The position numbers and the translations under genes are program-made. A DNA stretch of 8,384 nucleotides from positions 1 to 8,384 of the forward strand of contig CAJVCM010000054.1 in NCBI GenBank assembly GCA_910595815.1. Reading direction: 5' to 3'. The notes beneath the pieces were generated by a model that saw only the letters and a list, made by a program, of their open reading frames with translations, was not told where the DNA came from and made no database searches. This document shows, piece by piece, positions 1-4,776 of this stretch; the first letter of the stretch is position 1; each line of letters begins with the position of its first letter. This DNA is from Candidatus Thioglobus plumae. Lineage in GTDB: Bacteria; Pseudomonadota; Gammaproteobacteria; PS1; Pseudothioglobaceae.

Positions 1-120
1 GAAATTAGCATTGTTGCGCCAATGGATATGAAGTTAATCCTATCCATTAATGCAATACTTATCTTGGTGGTTGGTATATTCCCAGATTTTTGGATGAAAC
101 TTGCACTTTCGTTGTTCTAA
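1..120 (+). CDS. nuoN: NADH-quinone oxidoreductase subunit N, C-terminal end (partial)
   Basis: Reading from base 1, an open frame gives 39 residues and ends in TAA at 118-120. The peptide is strongly hydrophobic, with a run reading ILSINAILILVVGIFPDFWM. A final membrane helix followed by a G-[ILV]-F-P motif and a short tail is typical of the C-terminus of NuoN, the antiporter-like membrane subunit of complex I that helps couple NADH:quinone oxidation to proton pumping. The gene's 5' part lies outside the window. Being followed directly by a strong terminator fits nuoN being the last gene of the nuo operon, as in many bacteria. NuoM and NuoL are related and could look alike over such a short stretch, so the assignment to subunit N is likely but not certain. 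Confidence 0.72.
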   Translation, partial: EISIVAPMDMKLILSINAILILVVGIFPDFWMKLALSLF

Positions 121-147
121 AGAGGTCATTTTTAAAATATCCTAAAT

Positions 148-221
148 TTTATAAACAACTCTATAAAACCTTGATTTAGAAAACTAAATCAAGGTTTTTT
201 CGTTTATAAACAGCTGTATCA
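148..221. repeat. Imperfect 19-bp direct repeat flanking the nuoN terminator
   Basis: TTTATAAACA occurs at 148-157 and again at 203-212. Extending to the right, 148-166 and 203-221 agree at 16 of 19 positions, with a 55-bp offset. The two copies flank the terminator hairpin closely, the first copy running two bases into its left arm. In AT-rich DNA a match of this size can arise by chance, so it is recorded as a pattern, not as a proven element. Confidence 0.4.
165..200 (+). terminator. Rho-independent terminator after nuoN
   Basis: A perfect 15-bp inverted repeat has left arm AAAACCTTGATTTAG at 165-179, an AAAA loop at 180-183 and right arm at 184-198. The right arm ends in an uninterrupted T run (195-200). 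It lies 44 bp past the nuoN stop. Because the left arm begins with AAAA, the hairpin also gives a four-T tail on the minus strand and could weakly stop transcripts coming from bioC, which ends at 292. Confidence 0.9.
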
Positions 222-291
222 GAGTGTTTCGAGCAAGGCAAGGCATCCTCTATGAACGTTTAAGTTAATACTGAAAACTTATAATATTTTT

Positions 292-1080
292 TTATTGATT
301 GCTAATAGCAATACCACCTAACTTATTAACCCTCTTCCAAGCATGCCCGTAAATCACTTCATAAGTGGCAGGTAACTTACCATCAATTCGATAAGACTCA
401 TACATCTTAATCATTAATTGAAACTTGTCTTTACCCATAAGAGATTTTGAGCGAGTGCTAACCGTTTGCGCACCGATGGCTTTGAGGTCTCTGAGTAAGT
501 CCGTAACCGTTTGATAAGTAAGGGTGAGTGTTTCCATCTCCATTACCGGCGATTGAAAGCCGGCACCAAGCATTTGATCACCAATATCGTGCATGTCGGT
601 AAAGGTATTGACATGAGTATCGCTATCAACCACTGACCAGCTCTTTTTAAGCTCTTTAAGGGTATCTGGGCCAAAGGTAGAGAATAGGATTAATCCATCG
701 TTTTTGAGTACTCTATGGATTTCTGAGAATAGTTGTTTTAGATCAGGACACCATTGCATCATTAAACTAGAAATAACCATATCAACACTATTATCAGCCA
801 AGGGTAAATGATTAGCATCTGCACAGATTTTATTGTTTGCAAGATTATGCGCCAGTGATTGATGCGCAAAGTCTAGACATATAAGTTGTGAATCTGGAAA
901 ACGCTTAGACAGTTGATGGCTAAGCAGTCCTGTGCCTGCACCGAGATCAAGAATAACATTTGATTTTCCGGAGATGACTTCTAACTTAGCATCTAGGCGA
1001 CTGGCAATTTCTTTTTGTAAAAAAGCGTGTTCGTCATATTGAGAAGAGGCCTTGTTAAAAGCCGATCTTACTTGAGACAT
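292..1080 (-). CDS. bioC: Malonyl-ACP O-methyltransferase BioC
   Basis: The 262-residue protein is a SAM-dependent methyltransferase that caps the free carboxyl of malonyl-ACP as a methyl ester. This lets fatty-acid synthesis build the pimeloyl chain of biotin in the cytosol. The SAM-binding glycine motif LDLGAGTG is at residues 44-51. BioC-type signatures follow: FSTFGPDTLKEL at 133-144, DLKAIGA at 198-204 and LPATYEVIYGHAWK near the end at 236-249. These set it apart from UbiE/COQ5-type methyltransferases. Length is close to the E. coli protein (about 250). The start is supported by AAGG (1088-1091 on the plus strand) seven bases upstream. The first 13 bp overlap the end of the upstream znuA-like gene, so translation is probably coupled. 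No other biotin gene is in the window, so bioC is detached from the usual bio cluster. Confidence 0.93.
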   Translation of the reverse strand: MSQVRSAFNKASSQYDEHAFLQKEIASRLDAKLEVISGKSNVILDLGAGTGLLSHQLSKRFPDSQLICLDFAHQSLAHNLANNKICADANHLPLADNSVDMVISSLMMQWCPDLKQLFSEIHRVLKNDGLILFSTFGPDTLKELKKSWSVVDSDTHVNTFTDMHDIGDQMLGAGFQSPVMEMETLTLTYQTVTDLLRDLKAIGAQTVSTRSKSLMGKDKFQLMIKMYESYRIDGKLPATYEVIYGHAWKRVNKLGGIAISNQ

Positions 1081-1886
1081 TGGTCAACCTTATTGGTAAT
1101 ATTTTGTATCAGGTTAAAATAATGAAGAGCACCTTTGTCTAATGGGTAACCCATGATATCAATACTGACTGTGTTGATATTTAAACCTTCGGTCAATACA
1201 TTGATTCGTTTTTTGGGTATTTCTGTGGTGCTGAGTAAACATTTTGTTTGCTGTTTTTGCATTGTATTTTTGGCCTTAAGTATTTTTTGAATACTTAATC
1301 GATCGCCATGCAATTGAGTAACAATAGTCGGTTTTTGTAGATTATTGGCTTTGGAAAAGTATTCAAATGTATTTGAGAACGCAGCAATTTGTGTCGTGCT
1401 GTGTTTAGAAAGTTGTTGACTAATGCTATGCTTAAGTTGATCTAATTTTTGGTTAAGCAAGATTAGATTTTTTTGATAAGTAGCAGCGTTATCTATATCT
1501 ATCTGAGCAAGCCTTTCAACAAGTGCCTCTGAAAAACGCTGCATACGACTAATGTCCAACCAAGTGTGGTGATTGGTAATGTCATTATCATTGACGACCA
1601 GTTGTTTGTTATTGTCGATACCGCTTAAGACCTTGACAAGACCTGTTTCAAAATTAGGGTGGATAGAAATAACCAAATCTGCTTTATCCAATAAAGATAA
1701 TTGCGAGGGCTTGAGATGGAAGTGGTGTGCAGATTGTTGACTATCTAATAATAGACTTGGCGTAGTGACACCTTGAGTTAACAGATTAACAATGGAATGA
1801 ATTGGCTTGATACTAACGACAATATTCGGACTAGCAAAAGCGTTGGTAATAGATAACAGAGTAATAAAAAACAGGCGAAAAATCAT
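1068..1886 (-). CDS. ZnuA-like zinc/manganese ABC transporter substrate-binding protein
   Basis: The 272-residue protein starts with a signal peptide (about 1-18, cleavage near AFA|SP) and matches cluster A-I periplasmic metal-binding proteins, closest to ZnuA. These proteins hand Zn(II) to a membrane permease. Conserved features are the segment SAHHFHLKPSQLSLLDKADL (52-71), where H54 aligns with the first zinc histidine; HHTWLD (106-111), where H107 aligns with the second; and D243 in SIDIMG, matching the C-terminal acidic ligand. C216 and C270 match the disulfide pair of E. coli ZnuA. Where ZnuA has its third histidine (FHDAYGYF), this protein reads FSNTFEYF (170-177), so the ligand appears to be Ser171. 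It also lacks the long His/acid-rich loop and is shorter than E. coli ZnuA (about 310). No znuB or znuC is nearby. It lies 26 bp after cmoB and overlaps bioC. Its family is clear; zinc as the true ligand is inferred. Confidence 0.82.
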   Translation of the reverse strand: MIFRLFFITLLSITNAFASPNIVVSIKPIHSIVNLLTQGVTTPSLLLDSQQSAHHFHLKPSQLSLLDKADLVISIHPNFETGLVKVLSGIDNNKQLVVNDNDITNHHTWLDISRMQRFSEALVERLAQIDIDNAATYQKNLILLNQKLDQLKHSISQQLSKHSTTQIAAFSNTFEYFSKANNLQKPTIVTQLHGDRLSIQKILKAKNTMQKQQTKCLLSTTEIPKKRINVLTEGLNINTVSIDIMGYPLDKGALHYFNLIQNITNKVDQCLK

Positions 1887-1912
1887 GTGGGTGATTATAC
1901 CCGTAGCACTGC

Positions 1913-2875
1913 TTACTTTTGGCAGACAAAAATGGCCCGCTTGGGCGCAGGCAAACCTTCGATAGTAAGGTTGTCATTATTTGGATCTAAAAAATCTTTG
2001 AGTGATTGGGTGTTATCACCAATCCAATGTGTAGCGCGCTGTTCTTCAGGTGTGGTTTTGGTGACATCGACTAATTTAATGCTTTTAAAACCAGCTTGTT
2101 CTAACCAAGTATGCAATGTGTCTGTTGATGGCAAGCACCAAACGTTACGCATTCTAGCGTAGCGATCTTCAGGGATGATTTTCTCACCATGGACCGCTTC
2201 AATAACAAGAGTTTCTAAGACAAGTTCACCACCCGCTGCCATCACATTTTTAAGTTGTTGTAAATGCAACTTGTGGTCTTTTTGATGATAGAGAACACCC
2301 ATAGAAAACACGGTATCGAATACAGCTTCATTCGGCATTTGTTCTAACTTTAATGGCAATACAAAGGCGTGTGGTGGCTTGTTAATTAGTGAGCGTATTG
2401 CTTGAAATTGATAGTTAAACAACAAGAATGGCTCAATACCAAGTGCTATTTCGGCACCTGATAATGCCATAAGGTAAGTAAAGTATCCATTGCCAGAGCC
2501 AACATCAAGCACGGCTTTAGATTTTAGTGATTTAATGTGAGGGGCCACTCTGTCCCATTTCATATCACCACGCCATTCACTGTCTAGCTGTAAATCACCT
2601 ATCTGATAGGGGCCTTTACGCCATGGCATTAGCTGTTTTAAAGAAGCTTCTAATTGTTCTTTGTCAATATTTTTTGAATTGATTTTTAGGTAAGGTGTGG
2701 TGTATTGAACACTTCCTTGTGGCTGGCCTTTAATAGATTCAATCGCCTTTTCCCATCTAGGAATATTGCCATTATTGACAGAGAGTGCTTGGTGTGAAGC
2801 CTCAAGAAGTTGCACACGTAAAGGTGATAGTTTTGATTCAGAGCATTGTTTTGAAAAATCGTCAAGTATAAACAT
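1913..2875 (-). CDS. cmoB: tRNA U34 carboxymethyltransferase CmoB
   Basis: The 320-residue protein (E. coli 323) uses carboxy-S-adenosylmethionine, made by CmoA, to turn 5-hydroxyuridine at tRNA wobble position 34 into 5-oxyacetyluridine (cmo5U). This widens decoding of four-fold codon boxes. Family motifs are present in order: LMPWRKGPY (82-90), EWRGDMKWDRV (100-110), the SAM-fold loop VLDVGSGNGY (122-131, Ser where many members have Cys), FSMGVLYH (190-197), DRYARMRNVW (237-246), a TTPEEQRATHW segment, and PAPKRAI near the end. K87, W101, K106, Y196 and R313 line up with the E. coli Cx-SAM and tRNA-contact residues K91, W105, K110, Y200 and R315. The gene has no clear Shine-Dalgarno sequence (TTTACTGTAA precedes ATG). 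cmoA, its usual partner, is not adjacent. It is the first gene of the apparent cmoB-znuA-bioC operon. Confidence 0.95.
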   Translation of the reverse strand: MFILDDFSKQCSESKLSPLRVQLLEASHQALSVNNGNIPRWEKAIESIKGQPQGSVQYTTPYLKINSKNIDKEQLEASLKQLMPWRKGPYQIGDLQLDSEWRGDMKWDRVAPHIKSLKSKAVLDVGSGNGYFTYLMALSGAEIALGIEPFLLFNYQFQAIRSLINKPPHAFVLPLKLEQMPNEAVFDTVFSMGVLYHQKDHKLHLQQLKNVMAAGGELVLETLVIEAVHGEKIIPEDRYARMRNVWCLPSTDTLHTWLEQAGFKSIKLVDVTKTTPEEQRATHWIGDNTQSLKDFLDPNNDNLTIEGLPAPKRAIFVCQK

Positions 2876-2903
2876 TTACAGTAAAAAAATAACCAGTTAT
2901 AAT
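2875..2903 (+). promoter_or_regulatory. Near-consensus sigma-70 promoter for the small secreted protein gene
   Basis: TTTACA at 2875-2880 and TATAAT at 2898-2903 are separated by exactly 17 bp. The -35 matches TTGACA at 5 of 6 positions and the -10 is perfect. The expected start near 2910 gives a leader of roughly 38 bases. The first base of the -35 (2875) is also the first base of the cmoB start codon on the other strand, so polymerase bound here would cover the cmoB initiation site. Confidence 0.75.
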
Positions 2904-2927
2904 AATCAAAGATAAATTAAATTTTAA
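2899..2927 (-). promoter_or_regulatory. Possible sigma-70 promoter for the cmoB operon
   Basis: Reading the minus strand, TTAAAA (plus 2922-2927) and TATTAT (plus 2899-2904) are separated by 17 bp. They match the -35 and -10 consensus at 4/6 and 5/6 positions. The implied start, near 2892, leaves a leader of under 20 bases before the cmoB ATG. The -10 element lies directly over the -10 of the opposing promoter, so the two would compete. In DNA this AT-rich the match is suggestive only. Confidence 0.35.
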
Positions 2928-2934
2928 CCTTTTT

Positions 2935-2939
2935 GGAGA
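2935..2939 (+). promoter_or_regulatory. Shine-Dalgarno sequence GGAGA fixing the start at 2948
   Basis: GGAGA lies 8 bases before the ATG at 2948 and 11 before a second, in-frame ATG at 2951. The spacing favours the first ATG. It is one of the clearer ribosome-binding sites in the window, whereas cmoB, pyrH and uvrA have none that is obvious. Confidence 0.7.
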
Positions 2940-2947
2940 TATAAATA

Positions 2948-3349
2948 ATGATGAAAAGCACTTTGAGTTTTGTAGCGGCATTTGCCTTGACAACCAGTGT
3001 AGTGGCAGGTGGCGATGATCGTGATATGGGTCCTGTAGAATCATTTGATTCATTAGCGCCAGTGGCAGAACAGATTGTTGTAGGTGATCAAAATGCCAAC
3101 ACGATGACCTTAACCAGCCCTACCGATGCAGTTATCGGAACAACAACTTCTGGCTCGGAAATCACTACTGCGGCGCATGACAAATGTAAGGTAACTCTAG
3201 ATTTGTCAGAATACAATGTTGAAATTTTCAAAGAAGCCTTGATGGGCGATTATTTATATAATATTGGACCACTTGATACATTAGGCACCTCGTTTTCTGA
3301 TGGTCGATGGGCAGGTTATTTTTCTTGTATTGAGTCATATGGGAAGTAA
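2948..3349 (+). CDS. Small secreted acidic protein of unknown function
   Basis: I do not recognise this 133-residue protein. It opens with a classical signal peptide: MMK, a hydrophobic stretch and SVVA, with likely cleavage after Ala20. The mature part, starting GGDDRDMGP, is about 113 residues and clearly acidic (18 Asp/Glu against 6 Lys/Arg). Residues 52-76 are rich in Thr and Ser and look like a flexible linker. The following part (77-133) holds the only two cysteines, C80 and C127, which could form a disulfide in the periplasm or outside, and several aromatics (Y89, Y102, Y104, W121, Y124). There is no lipobox, membrane helix or known motif. The gene stands alone between divergent and convergent neighbours, with its own strong promoter, a good GGAGA ribosome-binding site and a strong terminator. 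That layout fits independent, perhaps high, expression. It is very likely a real gene; function is unknown. Confidence 0.82.
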   Translation: MMKSTLSFVAAFALTTSVVAGGDDRDMGPVESFDSLAPVAEQIVVGDQNANTMTLTSPTDAVIGTTTSGSEITTAAHDKCKVTLDLSEYNVEIFKEALMGDYLYNIGPLDTLGTSFSDGRWAGYFSCIESYGK

Positions 3350-3361
3350 ATAAAAATAAAG

Positions 3362-3396
3362 CAATAAAAAAGCCCGCATCGCGGGCTTTTTTATTG
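3362..3396. terminator. Bidirectional Rho-independent terminator between the secreted protein gene and frr
   Basis: A perfect 16-bp inverted repeat has left arm CAATAAAAAAGCCCGC at 3362-3377, an ATC loop at 3378-3380 and right arm at 3381-3396. The GC-rich core GCCCGC/GCGGGC is followed by six Ts on either strand, so it can end the plus-strand gene stopping at 3349 and the minus-strand pyrH-frr transcript stopping at 3414. Confidence 0.95.
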
Positions 3397-3413
3397 TCTA
3401 TTGAAATCTATAG

Positions 3414-3971
3414 TTAGATTTCAAGCAATGAGTTTTCTTTTTGATTTAACTTGTCATCAATTGACTTGACGTGATCATCAGTGATTTTCTGGATATTGTC
3501 TTCTGCTTTGCGCGCCTCATCTTCTGAAATCTCTTTTTCTTTTAACAATTCCTTGCAGTCAGAATTTGCATCACGTCGAATATTGCGAATAGCTACTTTA
3601 GCCTGCTCGGCTTCATCTTTAACCACACGTACTAATTCTCGACGACGCTCTTCAGTGAGTGGTGGTAGGGGGATGCGAATTACCTGGCCCATGGATTGAG
3701 GGTTGAGTCCTAAGTCGGAAGTCATAATGGCTTTTTCAACGGGTGCGCACATATCTTTTTCCCAAACTGAGACTTTAAGTGTGTGTGAATCCTCAGCAAC
3801 AATATTACCTACTTGAGATAATGGCACCATTGAGCCGTAGTACTCTACTTGAATTTGCTCGAGTAGTGACGGATGAGCACGACCTGCTCTAATTTTACTA
3901 AAGTTGTTCTCAAGCGAGTCCAAACTTTTATCCATGCGCTCTTTAGCATCTTGTTGAATTTCAGTTAACAT
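3414..3971 (-). CDS. frr: Ribosome recycling factor
   Basis: The 185-residue protein has exactly the E. coli length. RRF acts with EF-G to split the post-termination ribosome so that its subunits can be reused. The sequence follows the family end to end. An N-terminal helix carries MDKSLDSLENNFSKIRAGRAHPSLL (13-37). Domain II covers about 31-104 with VEYYGSMVPLSQVGNI (42-57) and ends in IRIPLPPLTEERRREL (98-113). The C-terminal helices of the three-helix bundle contain AIRNIRRDAN (127-136), in which R132 matches the functionally important arginine of E. coli RRF. The start is set by AAGGAG five bases upstream, inside the end of pyrH. Only 1 bp separates it from the pyrH stop, so the two are co-transcribed and probably translationally coupled. 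A terminator follows directly, so the uppS-cdsA-dxr genes often found downstream are not part of this unit. Confidence 0.97.
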   Translation of the reverse strand: MLTEIQQDAKERMDKSLDSLENNFSKIRAGRAHPSLLEQIQVEYYGSMVPLSQVGNIVAEDSHTLKVSVWEKDMCAPVEKAIMTSDLGLNPQSMGQVIRIPLPPLTEERRRELVRVVKDEAEQAKVAIRNIRRDANSDCKELLKEKEISEDEARKAEDNIQKITDDHVKSIDDKLNQKENSLLEI

Positions 3972-3972
3972 G

Positions 3973-4686
3973 TTAGCTCCTTACGATGGTTCCCAAAGAT
4001 TCACCTTTGAGGATTTTAGAAAGTGTTTCTGGATCTTCAAGCATACTAAAGACGCAGATTTCGATATTATGCTCACGACACAAAGCAAATGCAGCTGTAT
4101 CCATAATTTGTAAGTTTTTCTCAATTGCTTCATTAAAGCTAAGCGTTTGGTAACGGGTTGCATCCGGATTTTTCATTGGATCTTCGGTATAAACACCATC
4201 TACTTTAGTAGCTTTAAAGACAATATCAGCGCCAATTTCAATGCCTCGTAGTACAGCACCTGTATCAGTTGTAAAGCATGGACTGCCTGTACCTGCTGAG
4301 AAGATAACAACTTTGCCTTCACTGAGCGCTTGTTTGGCTTTATTATGATCAACCGGATCACAAACGCCACCCCCGATAGGGAAGCCTGACATTACCATAG
4401 CATCGATATTGGATCGGCGACAAGCATCTGAAATTGCTAGTGCGTTTATGACGGTAGCCAGCATACCCATATGGTCGCCGGTTACACGGTTCATGCCAGC
4501 CTCGGCTAGTGCTGCACCTCTAAATATATTACCACCGCCAACAACAATACCCACCTCGACTTTTTGATCAAGTGCAGATCGGATGATGTTGACAACTTTA
4601 CTAAGCGTGTCTGGATCGACAGTATTCTCGGCACTGGCTAATGCCTCACCACTGAGTTTTAACAAGATGCGTTTATATTTACTCAT
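3973..4686 (-). CDS. pyrH: Uridylate kinase (UMP kinase)
   Basis: The 237-residue cytosolic enzyme (E. coli 241) phosphorylates UMP to UDP with ATP, feeding all pyrimidine nucleotide synthesis. It has the amino-acid-kinase fold of bacterial PyrH. The phosphate-binding KLSGEAL lies at 10-16, GGGNIFRG at 50-57, VTGDHMGMLAT at 68-78, GTGSPCFTTDT at 132-142, and FKATKVDGVYTEDP follows. R56, D71, T133 and T140 align with the E. coli UMP contacts R62, D77, T138 and T145. E. coli reads GTGNPFFTTD in the fourth motif. Here Asn becomes Ser135 and the first Phe becomes Cys137, a change close to the UMP site. No clear Shine-Dalgarno sequence is seen. pyrH is divergent from uvrA and followed 1 bp later by frr. 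The rpsB-tsf genes that usually precede it are absent. Confidence 0.96.
   Translation of the reverse strand: MSKYKRILLKLSGEALASAENTVDPDTLSKVVNIIRSALDQKVEVGIVVGGGNIFRGAALAEAGMNRVTGDHMGMLATVINALAISDACRRSNIDAMVMSGFPIGGGVCDPVDHNKAKQALSEGKVVIFSAGTGSPCFTTDTGAVLRGIEIGADIVFKATKVDGVYTEDPMKNPDATRYQTLSFNEAIEKNLQIMDTAAFALCREHNIEICVFSMLEDPETLSKILKGESLGTIVRS
3977..3982 (-). promoter_or_regulatory. Shine-Dalgarno AAGGAG for frr, inside pyrH
   Basis: On the minus strand AAGGAG lies five bases before the frr ATG. It overlaps the last codons of pyrH, supporting coupled translation of the two genes. Confidence 0.75.
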
Positions 4687-4689
4687 TTC

Positions 4690-4717
4690 TTGACAAGGTC
4701 GTTAAATTATTTATGAT
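4690..4717 (+). promoter_or_regulatory. Probable sigma-70 promoter for uvrA
   Basis: A perfect TTGACA at 4690-4695 is followed after 16 bp by TATGAT at 4712-4717 (5/6 match). The expected start, near 4724, leaves a leader of about 53 bases before the uvrA ATG. The -35 begins four bases from the pyrH start codon on the other strand. A second perfect -10 hexamer, TATAAT, lies at 4736-4741 but has no good -35 at normal spacing; it could be a weaker second promoter. No LexA-type CTG-N10-CAG palindrome is present in this intergenic stretch. Confidence 0.55.
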
Positions 4718-4776
4718 TTTACATTGCGTGACCGTTATAATGAACCCTTTGTCCGACATATTTTTAAAGCATTAGA

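Noticed and set aside
201..291. Possible remnant coding sequence (a plus-strand frame reading TAVSECFEQGKASSMNV over about 210-260).
   Set aside because: The peptide is short, has no start or ribosome-binding site and matches nothing I recognise. It is kept only as a composition note.
292..1080. bioC considered as ubiE or another quinone or generic methyltransferase.
   Set aside because: The FSTFGPDTLKEL, DLKAIGA and GHAWK segments are characteristic of BioC and not of UbiE.
1889..1902. GGGT-N6-ACCC inverted repeat and a TATAAT on the minus strand just before the znuA-like gene, considered as a Zur operator and internal promoter.
   Set aside because: The stem is only 4 bp and does not resemble the Zur or Fur palindromes I know. 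The -10 has no -35 near 17 bp and would leave almost no leader. Co-transcription from cmoB is simpler.
2862..3053. Minus-strand 63-codon frame covering the cmoB start and the beginning of the secreted protein gene.
   Set aside because: It overlaps both real genes and their promoter region, has an unlikely composition and no ribosome-binding site.
4687..4776. Minus-strand promoter for pyrH (TAAAAT as -10 with TTCATT 17 bp upstream).
   Set aside because: The -35 matches only 3 of 6 positions. pyrH must have a promoter here or further upstream, but I cannot place it with confidence.
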